Source: Cloeon dipterum (Eukaryota; Arthropoda; Insecta; Ephemeroptera; Baetidae). Taken from it: DNA of 64,000 nt. Below, piece by piece: positions 14,401 to 25,177 of the stretch. The notes below the pieces were generated by a model. That model made no database searches. It was given only the letters and a program-made list of their open reading frames with translations, and was not told the origin of the DNA. Made by a program: the position numbers and the translations under genes. The stretch lies in contig NC_088790.1 in assembly GCF_949628265.1 (NCBI RefSeq), positions 21,642,545-21,706,544 on the forward strand, in the 5' to 3' direction. Numbering within the stretch: position 1 is the stretch's first letter; each line of letters starts with the position of its first letter.

Positions 14401-15783
14401 TATAAGATTTATTCAGCTCACAGGGGTTTTACCAAATGTTGCAAAAAAACTAACTGATTGGTATAAAACAAATGAATCGAATTGAAAGTGAGCCAATCGG
14501 AATTACAGGTTGCAGCTCAATCGAGCGAAAGAGTCAGCGAACTCTTATCTCGGCCAGACGTGTCTTCCTTCAACCTTTTTTAGATGAATTTGAGAACTTG
14601 GGCCGTGATTTGTCGAGAGGCAATGAGCCAGAGCAAAAATCGTCACCACATTCTCGTCCAAACCGCACTCCTTGAGCAGGTGGTGGTCATCTGCAGCGCG
14701 AGATGAGACAAAGCTGATGCGAGAGCGAGGCGTCAGAGCGAATTTGTCGATGAGCCACGTGATGGATGAAAAATTAACCCGCGGGTAAACCCGAAAGCGC
14801 GTTGAATTGACACAAAAAGGGTCGAGTCGACGCCGCTCTCGCACGATTTTTATTTATTGGCTGACTGAAGAGGTTTATTTCGGCTGTCACCGCGCTCAAG
14901 CGATAGCAGCCGCTTTTGAATTTTTATTTATTTATATAATAGGCGCTCGCATACACACACATGCATGAGGTACTGAGGCGAGCAAGCGAGCGAGCGAGCG
15001 GCTTATCTGCATTCCATCTCTTCTCTTTCCAATCTGTCATTTCATAATATTTTCATCCGCGGCGGTGGCGGCCAAGAGATGCTTCTGGTGATGCCGCCGG
15101 ATGACTTCATTCTTTTTATTGAATTGTGAAATTTGTAAGGGAAAAAACTGTTAATTCAGCTAAAACAGTGCGTGACAAATACGATGTAGACATTCAATTT
15201 AAACATTGCGAGAAGATAGGATCGTGTTTTTCATAATTGCACACTTGTGTTTCAAAAACAAAAAACAGCGCTTTCCCTCTCTCCTCTTCGTCTATTTTGG
15301 CTGTCGATATATATGGAGTGAAGAAAATGAGCTCTGGATGTCTTTTCGGCGGTGTGTAATTTTGTTGCTCGCCGAGGCTTGATGACGGCGGAATTAAAAT
15401 CTTATTAGCCACGAGACGACACGAAAAGAGCCTTAGTTTGTTTTTCTTGGGAAACTAGCAGCCACGCGGATGATTGTTGTGCTTTTTTGAGCGAAAATGT
15501 GGCACTTATTTTGACATTTGCGAATCGTGGGGATCACGAAATGAAAAAAAGGAAACGGATACTTTTTCATGAGCTTAATTTGCATTTAGGCTTTTGTCGA
15601 GAGAGGAAAACTAGGCTGTAACAGATTCTCTGGGAAATTTTGAGTTTTGTTGTTCCCTAGACTATGCTGATTGTTGAATTTCCTCTATTAGTTTCGCCCA
15701 AAGCTAAATGCTGCGTTCGTGACTAATTTGGATTTAGTCGTTATTCGCGATGAAATGATTAATTGAGGCCAGATTTGATTGAT
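5485..15783. other. Non-coding DNA, no gene recognised
   Basis: Long AT-rich stretch with occasional G+C-richer patches (about 6780-7230, 13000-13450, 14480-14850). The longest open frames (11566-11946 plus, 12002-12382 minus) have no recognisable domains or splice context. The only repeat seen is the (GCGA)n run. Confidence 0.6.
14978..15002. repeat. (GCGA)n microsatellite
   Basis: GCGAGCAAGCGAGCGAGCGAGCGGC: a short tetranucleotide run with one interruption, next to an alternating ACACACAC stretch at about 14953. Confidence 0.9.
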
Positions 15784-15787
15784 ATTG
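15784..15787. repeat. Target-site duplication, left copy (ATTG)
   Basis: ATTG immediately precedes the 5' LTR and is repeated directly after the 3' LTR at 20305-20308. This confirms integrase-type insertion and an intact element. Confidence 0.85.
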
Positions 15788-16978
15788 TGTGGCCGTGATC
15801 CCCCTTGTTCCCGCCCGCCCTAGTCAAAAGATAAGTTGGCACTTGAGCGCAATAGGCGAGCCTAGCGCTCGCGGCCAATCAGAGCGCTGCGCGCGCTAGA
15901 CAGCAGTCTGGAAGAGAGTCTGGAAGCGAGCGAACGCGTGTGCAAGGAGCACACGGCGTGGCGTCGATCCAGCGCGTTTTGTGAGCGTTCGGGGCGGTCC
16001 TGGCGACCTGCGGAGGTCCAGGAACCCTGAGCGACGTAGGCGAGAGAAAGGTTAGCGGGATTTAGTGGGATTTAGCGAGTTGTGAAGCGAGAATAGCGCG
16101 GGACAGAGCACGCAAGTAGTGAGACTTGACGTGGTCCCGCGCGAATTTGGCGAATTATTCGGTTTTTCTTTGTAATTTTCTTTGTTTTGTGAGAGATATC
16201 GCTTGTCGGTGAGCCGGGCGTGTGCCGCTCACCGGATTAAAGTGCGATTTAGAGCGGATGATCGCGGTTTGATTAAGTTTCCGTTTCTGGCGGCTGATTG
16301 CGTCAGATTGCGTGGAACTTGCGTGGCTGGGACTGTACGCGGCATTCTGGACGTGACTTTGTCGCGTTTTGTCACAGTTATTAGCCCGCTTCTCGCCCGT
16401 GAGTTCCGCGTCTGGCTTGCAAATTGGGGAAACGGTTGTGCTAGTCGGTGTGGCCTGTGTGGGACGCGTTGTCACCAAGTCCAGGGCATGGCCTCTCTGT
16501 GAGGAGGCCGCCGCCTGACTTGGGCGCCCGCCAGTTGGCCGCCACCGGCGAACACCGAACCCAATCTTTGCAATTTCTCTCAAATAATTGTAAATTAAAT
16601 TCAGTAGGTTAAAGCCACTTGTTCTTTTGGGAGGTTTTTCACAGCTCCTTCAGAGCTGTTTTCCTGCCCTATTAAAGTAGAGCCAATTTCTCTTTATATT
16701 TAAATTAATTTGCCAATAAAATCAGTTTCCTTGCTTGCCAAACCCTGCTTGTTTCCCTTTTGAACATTTACCCTTAAACCAGGACTAGGTAGAATTGTTT
16801 CTTTAAGACCAATAGCGCTTTAAGTCAGGTTAGATATTGTTAGTAAGCTAGCTAATTTGTGCCGCGAGCGAAGAATCCCAAGTGAGGTCAACCCTCCCCC
16901 CTAGACACCGACCCCAGAACCCCGTGAGCGCGCCCGAGCGCGCGGACCGAGCCCCGCGACACCCGAGCAGTCGGCACA
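15788..16978 (+). repeat. 5' LTR
   Basis: Begins TGTGGCCGTGATCCCCC and ends CAGTCGGCACA. It matches 19114-20304 with a constant offset of 3326 and no difference seen. It contains an AATAAA at 16715-16720 and a perfect stem-loop ACAGCTC-CTTCA-GAGCTGT at 16641-16659, a layout usual for the R region near the polyadenylation site. The first part is G+C-rich with several GCGCGC runs. Short open frames inside it (for example 16182-16502) are present in both copies and are not taken as genes. Confidence 0.95.
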
Positions 16979-16981
16979 AAG

Positions 16982-16999
16982 TGGGGGCTCGGCCGGGAT
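16982..16999 (+). other. Primer binding site, tRNA-Pro type
   Basis: TGGGGGCTCGGCCGGGAT starts 3 nt after the 5' LTR. It matches the 18-nt site complementary to the 3' end of metazoan tRNA-Pro except at one position (G where T is usual). The comparison is from general knowledge of retroelement primer sites; the host tRNA-Pro may itself have the matching base. Confidence 0.8.
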
Positions 17000-17076
17000 C
17001 AGTGCATTTTTTTTGTTGTTCGCAAATTTTGTACTGCCCTTCCTCTTGCACCCAGTTAGCTTACCCTGATAGCGCT

Positions 17077-19029
17077 ATGTCTCGGTTTGACGGTAAAAAT
17101 TTTTGTAACTTGCCTGGAAATAAATATGTAAACTTCTCCGGCTATGCCCGAGTTGTGAGCCCTCAGGTGGAGGACGCATGGCCTGATCCAGAACCGCAAA
17201 ATGGCGCGTTTCTGAGTCGGCCCTGCTCTTTCATTGACGGCTCGAGGCTTGGCCCACCTGTCCAGTCACCGGCGGCTACTAGCCGGTGTGTGACTGGGTA
17301 CATGGTCGGCTTTGACCAGCCCCGGCTCTGTGATGTAGCGCGCCCGACCCCGCTTGCCAGGCCCATGGCCCAGCTTGCAAGGCCTCTGGCCCCGCTTGCG
17401 GTGCCGACGGCGCCACTCACGATGCCGAATGAGGCAGATTCCCCGATGGTTGACGAGGGGAGCCGTCAGACTACAGCCGAGGAGTGCAAATGCTACGCCC
17501 TCGAGTTTGAGCGCCTGATGGCTGCTCCTGTTGATGATTTTTTTGAGTTGCAGGCTCTAGAGATCACACAACGGCTTTGGCAAGGCCGGCGGACGAAACT
17601 AACGCGAGAAGAACTTGAACTTATGGAATGGTGGGTTTCGCCGGAACGACAACTGAGGGCTGAGAACCTCTTCCGGCTGAAGTCAGACGCCGTAAAGTTG
17701 AAACTGGCTGAAGTCAGACAGCAAGCCAAGGCGATTGACTGGAGGAGTGGGCCTGGTTCGGCTGAACGCCTGATCAAGGAGCTCCGTATGGAGCTTGTCA
17801 CAATTTGGGCGGAAAGAGACGCGTTGGAGGAGCGTGAAAAGCGGCATCTCAGGTTCCTGGAGTCGGGCACAATGACGGCGCGGCCCTCTGAGCCGCGTAG
17901 TGCGCCCCCTGATGTGGCACCTGCACCTAATGTGGTGCAGCGGGAGGTACAGCACAATGCGCCTCCTGAGGTGGCTCTGTCTGTCGCGCCCCCTGATTCT
18001 GAGATGCGTGACACGCCCCCAGCTGTAACGCTGGCGCCTGTTGAGGTGCGGCGCGCTGTGCAGCCTGAGGTGACTACGTCTGTCATGCTGCCTGATCCTG
18101 AGCTGGTTGCCATCTCGCCAGCGCCACGTGAGGCGCCGCTTTTTCTGGCACTGCCTGTCGTGCCGTCGGCGCCGCCTGTTGGGACACAAGCGCCGCAGGT
18201 GACGCTGCGTAAGACGCTGCGCCAGGTGCCATTGAAAGCACCGCGTGTTGAGCCGTGCGTCGCGCTGCCTGTGGTGCCACTTGAGATGCCGCGCAGTGCG
18301 CTGCCTAGAACGTTGCCTGAAAGGGAACAAGATGTTGCGCCATCAGCGCCCATTGTTCAGCCGCGTTCAGCGCCACCTGTTGTGACGCTGGCTGCGCCAC
18401 CAGAGGCGCAAAGCCACGGCCAAATTGAGGGTCCCCCTGAGGTGCTACCTGTAAAGGTGCCACCTAAGGCCCCATTCAAAACCCCAAGATGTGACGTCAA
18501 ACTGGCAGAAGTGTACGCCAGGGCGAGAAATGAGTCTCCTACCAAGGAGCAACAGAGCCGCGGTCTAAAGCGGCCGCGCTCGAGCAGTGTCTGCTCAAAC
18601 CATAGGATGAAGACCAGACGAAACCGAAGCCGACGTGCGAAGATGACGCGTCCTCGGAGGACCTGGCCTGCTCTGGAGCCGATGCAGGACGAGCCTGATG
18701 GACGTCAGCCCAGGAGAAAGAGAGGCCCCCAATCCTGCCGCCGTGAAGGAAGGAGGAGGAGGCGCAGACCACCTGAAGGCCAGCGGCAGACGAAGACGGC
18801 GCGTCGCCGACAGCGAGAAGAAACCATGCACGCGAAAGCGAGCCGCCAGTGGTCGAACCACAGGCTTAAGCTGATGGCTTCGAGGAGGTTTGGTGAACCC
18901 CTCAAGGCCAGTCAGCGGTGGGACAACCACCGCCTGTTGGCAGCGCTCAAGAAGCGCCGACCATCTTGGCCAAGACCGAGGGCGTCAAGCCTTTGGTCAA
19001 ATCACCGCATTAAAGTGGTTCTCCACTAA
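17077..19029 (+). CDS. Orphan ORF of the LTR element, 650 residues, function unknown
   Basis: The start is the ATG at 17077 (MSRFDGKNFCNLPGNKYVNF), the first that avoids reading through the primer site; the open frame itself begins inside the LTR. Three parts are visible. First, an N-terminal segment of about 130 residues followed by a charged, probably helical or coiled-coil region (residues 135-262, rich in Glu/Arg/Leu). Second, a long Pro/Ala/Val-rich region (about 268-471) built from loose APPEV-like repeats. Third, a strongly basic tail (about 480-650) with four NHR repeats: SNHRMK at 507, WSNHRLK at 592, WDNHRLL at 615 and WSNHRIK at 640. No zinc knuckle, protease, RT or integrase motif is present. 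A basic tail would suit nucleic-acid binding, so a Gag-like role is possible, but I do not recognise the family. The frame is intact and the copy is young. Confidence 0.8.
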   Translation: MSRFDGKNFCNLPGNKYVNFSGYARVVSPQVEDAWPDPEPQNGAFLSRPCSFIDGSRLGPPVQSPAATSRCVTGYMVGFDQPRLCDVARPTPLARPMAQLARPLAPLAVPTAPLTMPNEADSPMVDEGSRQTTAEECKCYALEFERLMAAPVDDFFELQALEITQRLWQGRRTKLTREELELMEWWVSPERQLRAENLFRLKSDAVKLKLAEVRQQAKAIDWRSGPGSAERLIKELRMELVTIWAERDALEEREKRHLRFLESGTMTARPSEPRSAPPDVAPAPNVVQREVQHNAPPEVALSVAPPDSEMRDTPPAVTLAPVEVRRAVQPEVTTSVMLPDPELVAISPAPREAPLFLALPVVPSAPPVGTQAPQVTLRKTLRQVPLKAPRVEPCVALPVVPLEMPRSALPRTLPEREQDVAPSAPIVQPRSAPPVVTLAAPPEAQSHGQIEGPPEVLPVKVPPKAPFKTPRCDVKLAEVYARARNESPTKEQQSRGLKRPRSSSVCSNHRMKTRRNRSRRAKMTRPRRTWPALEPMQDEPDGRQPRRKRGPQSCRREGRRRRRRPPEGQRQTKTARRRQREETMHAKASRQWSNHRLKLMASRRFGEPLKASQRWDNHRLLAALKKRRPSWPRPRASSLWSNHRIKVVLH

Positions 19030-19099
19030 TATGCCAAAGTTTTCGCGCCGTGTCCCCCTTGTTGTGAGAAATTTCCCTGGAGGTTGCACCCCCAGGTAA

Positions 19100-19113
19100 A
19101 TTTCTGGGGGGCA
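19100..19113 (+). other. Candidate polypurine tract
   Basis: The segment ends CTGGGGGGCA immediately before the 3' LTR. It is the expected place for plus-strand priming. The tract is short and interrupted, so it is a positional call. Confidence 0.5.
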
Positions 19114-20304
19114 TGTGGCCGTGATCCCCCTTGTTCCCGCCCGCCCTAGTCAAAAGATAAGTTGGCACTTGAGCGCAATAGGCGAGCCTAGCGCTCGCGG
19201 CCAATCAGAGCGCTGCGCGCGCTAGACAGCAGTCTGGAAGAGAGTCTGGAAGCGAGCGAACGCGTGTGCAAGGAGCACACGGCGTGGCGTCGATCCAGCG
19301 CGTTTTGTGAGCGTTCGGGGCGGTCCTGGCGACCTGCGGAGGTCCAGGAACCCTGAGCGACGTAGGCGAGAGAAAGGTTAGCGGGATTTAGTGGGATTTA
19401 GCGAGTTGTGAAGCGAGAATAGCGCGGGACAGAGCACGCAAGTAGTGAGACTTGACGTGGTCCCGCGCGAATTTGGCGAATTATTCGGTTTTTCTTTGTA
19501 ATTTTCTTTGTTTTGTGAGAGATATCGCTTGTCGGTGAGCCGGGCGTGTGCCGCTCACCGGATTAAAGTGCGATTTAGAGCGGATGATCGCGGTTTGATT
19601 AAGTTTCCGTTTCTGGCGGCTGATTGCGTCAGATTGCGTGGAACTTGCGTGGCTGGGACTGTACGCGGCATTCTGGACGTGACTTTGTCGCGTTTTGTCA
19701 CAGTTATTAGCCCGCTTCTCGCCCGTGAGTTCCGCGTCTGGCTTGCAAATTGGGGAAACGGTTGTGCTAGTCGGTGTGGCCTGTGTGGGACGCGTTGTCA
19801 CCAAGTCCAGGGCATGGCCTCTCTGTGAGGAGGCCGCCGCCTGACTTGGGCGCCCGCCAGTTGGCCGCCACCGGCGAACACCGAACCCAATCTTTGCAAT
19901 TTCTCTCAAATAATTGTAAATTAAATTCAGTAGGTTAAAGCCACTTGTTCTTTTGGGAGGTTTTTCACAGCTCCTTCAGAGCTGTTTTCCTGCCCTATTA
20001 AAGTAGAGCCAATTTCTCTTTATATTTAAATTAATTTGCCAATAAAATCAGTTTCCTTGCTTGCCAAACCCTGCTTGTTTCCCTTTTGAACATTTACCCT
20101 TAAACCAGGACTAGGTAGAATTGTTTCTTTAAGACCAATAGCGCTTTAAGTCAGGTTAGATATTGTTAGTAAGCTAGCTAATTTGTGCCGCGAGCGAAGA
20201 ATCCCAAGTGAGGTCAACCCTCCCCCCTAGACACCGACCCCAGAACCCCGTGAGCGCGCCCGAGCGCGCGGACCGAGCCCCGCGACACCCGAGCAGTCGG
20301 CACA
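19114..20304 (+). repeat. 3' LTR
   Basis: The same 1191 bp as the 5' LTR, with AATAAA at 20041-20046, and followed by the ATTG duplication. Identity of the two LTRs by eye over their full length indicates too little time since insertion for substitutions to build up. Confidence 0.95.
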
Positions 20305-20308
20305 ATTG
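20305..20308. repeat. Target-site duplication, right copy (ATTG)
   Basis: Matches 15784-15787; see the left copy. Confidence 0.85.
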
Positions 20309-23300
20309 TGCGTGAGACTGATCAAACACGAGTTTTCGTTAAAAATTAGCCTTTACTATAACGTATTTTGGCCACTCCGTTGACAAGTTCTAGAAAATTG
20401 GTTATAAGATTAAGTAATTATAAAATACTTAAAATATAATTTTGAGCAGAGCTTTGTAATTTAAAAATTCACATTTTTTATTTTAACAAAACCACAGATT
20501 TTTAGCTTCAAAAACCTCAAAACACTATAAACCATCTTTTATTAATCAACAATGAATAATTATGACGAAAAATCTGTTCAGAAATTGGAACCAAAAAGTT
20601 GTTCAAAATTGATTCTTTTCAATTACAAAATTGTTTTTGTGCAATGCCGAAGGTACAAAGTTTACTTGAATTTTCAATTAAGCAAAATAACATGAGCAAC
20701 AATTTAAAGAAATACAAAGTACTAAATTAAACAATTAAAGTTTTAGTATAGCCAATAATTCATCAAAGAACGGTTGGACCGACCCACATTGGTATTTATT
20801 TTAATTTAAAACCGTTAAAATCAGTACTAAAAAATTCAAATTTTGTAAGTCAATTTTTATAATTACTAGCCAAGGATAGCTCAAAAAGCCACCACGATTT
20901 CAGAATTTGTTTATGGATTTAATGACAAATAGGATACTTTGTCAGAAGATTTTAACAAAATAACCTTTGTTTGCTGAATTTGTACTAACTAATTTTTTAA
21001 TTAAGATCCTACTGGCATAAATAAACTGATCAAAATCTTCTCTAATTTGCAAGCCTACAAAATGGAAGGCATCAACAGCAAATCTTTTGTCCAAGCTAAG
21101 CCAAAAAATATAAAGGCGAGGGAACTTCCACGGAGTAATTAGCGGTTGGATTCGTAGAAAAAATGAATATTCCAACAATATGCAAAGCAAAACCCCGGAG
21201 GCTAATGCGAGGATGATGGATAGACTCACCCGGTAATTAACTTGCAGTGTGGAAGTGATTTTTCTGGGCCATCCGCGCCGCTGATGGAAACTTTCGCGTT
21301 GTTTTTTGCACCTGATTAATATTCAGCAGGCTGACGGGCGGAAAATTATAATATGCAAACAAATTACACAGCAGCTCAGTCGGCCAAACACGCACTGCTG
21401 CTCTCTTGTTTCGCATTCGGAAAGGCTAAGCGTCCGCGAAAATGCATCTCGCCACCGACGAGAGAGCTAATTAAAATGCAATAAAAATTCCAGCAGCAGC
21501 GCGAGAGATGTTGGCCGCCGAGCGTGGGATATATTTTCATCGTGCGCGCGAACATACACATGCACAGCTCCATCTCGGCAGACGCGAACTGCATTATTCA
21601 ATCGCATTTTTCTGCAAGTGTGTTTTAGAGGCTTTTAATTTATGCATTCACACGAGCATCGCATTTCAGCTGCTGAGCTGTCAAACTATTAATAACGCGT
21701 TTCCGCGTGGCACATTTGAAATTTCAGTTGGGCGTTGCAATTTGGCTGCTTTGATTGTGTGAAACAACGTGATAATTATTATCTGACACTCTCACACAGC
21801 TGAAATTGTTCCTGTTCGATGATTTTAAAACTGATTTAACCAGAAAGATAAACTAATAGAATGATATCTACCTTGACAATAAGGTGGTATAATGATTTTG
21901 TTTCAGTTTGAGGTGAGCGCACTTGAGGATTAGAGAAATTTTTAACGATGTAAGAATGTTACTTAGGGGCAAATGCAACGTTAATAAGCTGTTGACCATG
22001 GAAAATGCTGTAAAATCAAATTTTGAAGTCTATTTTCTTATATAATTAAATTTAATATTCAAAGAATTAAATTTTGCTCTCAGATGTATTAAAAAATACA
22101 AAAAATTATCATCTTGAAAAAAATAAATTGGAGTTTTGTTGGCCTTCTGGTTCTGGGTACTGGATTTTTTATAAATTAAAAAGAATAAAGCTGAATTATA
22201 ATTTGTCTCGCACTCTGAGAAGATCATAACTCAAGAGTGACAAATTTACCGAATTTAAATAAATTTGCAACATAATTCCTTATTTTTTAATGTAGAACTC
22301 CCTTCTTTTTGGTATTTACAAGAAATTTTGGTAGATTTGCACAGCAAAAACATAAATGTAAAAAGTCAAATTGTCCTTCACACAAAAGGTAAGTTTTATT
22401 TTGTAAAGCACGGCACCGGATTAACATTAGGATGGGATTTATTGTTAGTATATATACTGGTGCCAAGAGTTAAATGTCACGGAATGTGACTGTCCAAAGC
22501 GCCATTTGCAATGAATGGTCACATGAATATTATTTCCGAACAAGCGCCGCAATTCCAGCGTCACTACGACAATTTCAACTGCGCAAGGACATATTTCTCC
22601 GCATAAACCCAGAAAGTACGCACTCTTTTTATTTCCTGGCCGCGCAGAGATCTCCTTCGCGCAGAGTATTTTCATAAGAATTGAGCAATTAAACGCAATT
22701 TATGTGCGGCTAATTTGGCATTTACGGCTGCAAAAATGCGTGTAAATCCATGAAATATTCATTTCCCCTTGTTTCATTCTTTATTGTTCCCAACCATGTT
22801 ATTTAATGTTGGCCATCAAACATTTTTTCCTCCGCTGGAGTGAGCTCTTTTCACTTGCAAATTAGACGTTATCGTCGTTTCAGACAATAACAAAATTTTT
22901 ATTCGCCATTTTCGTGTGTCGACAATAATTTTTAATCTACCCATTCTCTTTGTTTTATCAGCTCCTTTTTAATTTGCAGAAAATGAATAGGATATCTCGA
23001 CGGAATGGAGAGATTTACACCCACAAAACAAATTATGCAAGAAGAAAAAAAATCGTTATCCAAACAAAACGAAAAACATAGAGCCTCAAGGTTTATTTTT
23101 TCTGACTGTTGCAATTTGCCCAAAATGAATTGCTCGGTCGTTTTCGAGAGGTGTCGAAAAATTCGTTTATTCAAATTAGCCGCGGCCAACTCTCGTTTTC
23201 AGCTTACTACCACAGCTGTCGGCTCATTTAAATAAACTTTTCCACCCACGCCCCGCCGCGGCAACTCGATCCCCGGCGCGTATGCCCGTCACGAATAAAT

Positions 23301-25100
23301 TATCGATAAATTAGAGAAAAGGCCGCCAAGTCCAATTTGGAAAAACAAACACGCGCACAGCTTTTAATTGAGCCGTTCCCTGACATCTGTTTGCGGCCTT
23401 TGTTTACAATGAAGCTCTGTTCGACAATTAATTTTCAATTTTACACGTATGTAATTAAAAAAAATGCCACGACCATAGAGCGGGGAACCACGCGGCCGGG
23501 CTTGATTCAGCCGAATTCCGTGAAACGACGCGAAAGAGGCCATAACAAGTCGGATCAATTGTCACCTGCGTGCTTTTTGCTGTGCGATCCTCCGTTATAA
23601 CGCCGACATTCACATCTGATCAAAAGTGTCACGCGGAGGATTTCCAAAGCACAGCCAAAATTGAATACGCGCGCCTCCTCTCTTTGTGTACCTGGTTCAA
23701 GTTCGCCGCACACATCAGGCACTGGCATGGTTTTCATTGTCCGCAAAAACTCAGGAACCCATCATCACAGTGATGGTATTTCCGGAGAAAAAAATCATTG
23801 TGTGATGCAGTCCTTATAGAAATAAATTGATTCCGAAGCTGCTGAATCAGCTATTTGGGATATTATTTTGGCACACATCGAGATGATATTGATATGTTAA
23901 TTGATCACTAATGTGATTTAAATCTCTATTTGGTGGTATTTAAGACGGTCAAAATTTATGAAATGAAGCAGAGATTGTACATAAATTACCGATAAGGCAG
24001 CAGAAATGTTGTAGGATGGGCATAGTGTTCTAACTAATATAATAATTTTGTATTATTTGTAATTATGTATTAGGTGCATTCGTTAAATTTTTAAATAAAT
24101 TTTAATGAAAATTTATTTCATGCATAATTATGTGATCTTTTGTTAGTGTTTTTCTCGTATGTATAGGAAATGGAATTGCTGTCCGAGAAATTTTTGCTAA
24201 CATGTCAAAAATCACAAATATATAAATAAAATAATATTAGATGACATTTAATTAAAATTTAAAATTTCACGCATGTTGTAAAATTTTGTTAAGAGTACGA
24301 AAATGATTTGAGTTTTCTCTCGAGACTCCTCTCTTTTAGCATCTTCTGAGCATCAACCAATCAGCAATAAGTACAATATTATACAACGTATGTGTAAAGT
24401 GGCGAGTGGCGCAGTCTTGATTTATTTTTGGTTCAGTATTCACGTGTCTTCTCCTTCTTCAATTTATATACCTACATATATGCTTTATTCGTTGTGATTG
24501 TGGACGCATTTGTGTAGAAATACTGTGGTGCAGCGAAGTGCTGTATTTTCCATCTTCCTTTAATCATATTGGAATCGGAGATTTTTGGTTCAACGACGGA
24601 CTTGACGGAGTGTTGTGATTTATGTTCACCCTGTTCTCCTATAAAGCTGGACCGGTGAGTGTAACAATTTTTATTTTACAATATTATTTCACCCTGACAT
24701 GAGACTTATGTATGATAAATAATATTATTTGTATAATACATATGTATCAATATCCTTTTTCTACAACCAATCACAGCGTCCGGTCCTCTGTCAACAATAA
24801 TATAAATGAGAGGACAGATCCGGATGTCCCAAAATAATAATCCCTTCTTAAGGGATGTTTGCTGAGAAACTGTATAAAAAATCTTTTCCAACGTTTCTAC
24901 GGTGAATTGCTGGGCTGATTTTGGTTTTCAACCCATCAAAAGAAACCATATTGAGTGAAGAATGCTCAACAGCAGGATTGAGTCTGAAATCGCAGCGGAA
25001 GTGCCTTAAAATTAATTTTATTACTAAAGTATACGGTGGCGCCATCTGTTGGCGGCTTCGAACACTAACTGGTGAATTGTTAAATTGATTTTATGATATA
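20309..25100. other. Non-coding DNA, no gene recognised
   Basis: AT-rich immediately after the element, then mixed. A donor-like CCG|GTGAGT at 24655 follows a TATAAA-containing stretch but has no coding support. GGTGGCGCCATCTGTTGG at 25035-25052 contains a weak CTCF-like core on the minus strand. Confidence 0.55.
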
Positions 25101-25177
25101 CTAAAATAGCATAGAGATATTACAAGCTGTCGAACTGAATCAAGAAGAAGAATTGTAATGTACCTATGCTATTTTAG
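25101..25177 (+). ncRNA. Hairpin with miRNA-precursor-like geometry (candidate)
   Basis: Perfect 14-bp arms CTAAAATAGCATAG (25101-25114) and CTATGCTATTTTAG (25164-25177). After a 2x2 mismatch the stem goes on for about 9 bp, ATATTACAA against TTGTAATGT, leaving a loop of about 27 nt (GCTGTCGAACTG onward). Stem length, the single internal mismatch and loop size suit a pre-miRNA. I know of no insect miRNA with this sequence. A very short inverted-repeat element is the alternative. The strand is undetermined. Confidence 0.35.

Larger units (their letters stand above)
15788..20304 (+). mobile_element. Complete non-autonomous LTR retrotransposon with one orphan ORF
   Basis: 4517 bp, bounded by two 1191-bp LTRs (TGT...ACA) that look identical by eye, and flanked by ATTG on both sides (15784-15787 and 20305-20308). 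The internal region is 2135 bp. It holds a primer binding site, one long ORF and a G-rich tract before the 3' LTR. No reverse transcriptase, RNase H, integrase or protease is encoded, so it must be moved by another element's machinery (a LARD-type element). The 4-bp duplication and tRNA primer fit the Ty3/gypsy or BEL-Pao groups, but no domain allows assignment. The element is clearly richer in G+C than its surroundings. Identical LTRs imply a recent insertion. Confidence 0.95.

Noticed and set aside
16155..16583. 142-codon and 106-codon open frames in each LTR
   Set aside because: They overlap each other on opposite strands, occur in both LTRs and have no known domain; LTRs rarely code for protein.
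16882..17076. N-terminal extension of the element ORF from an ATG-like start inside the 5' LTR
   Set aside because: It would translate through the LTR end and primer binding site; the ATG at 17077 is the natural start.
17493..18353. 286-codon antisense open frame inside the LTR element
   Set aside because: It is the shadow of the sense ORF in G+C-rich repetitive sequence; its Gly/Ser/Thr-rich product mirrors the sense Pro/Ala codons.
24586..24654. Possible non-coding exon ending CCG|GTGAGT after a TATAAA stretch
   Set aside because: A single donor-like site without acceptor, coding potential or partner exon is not enough.
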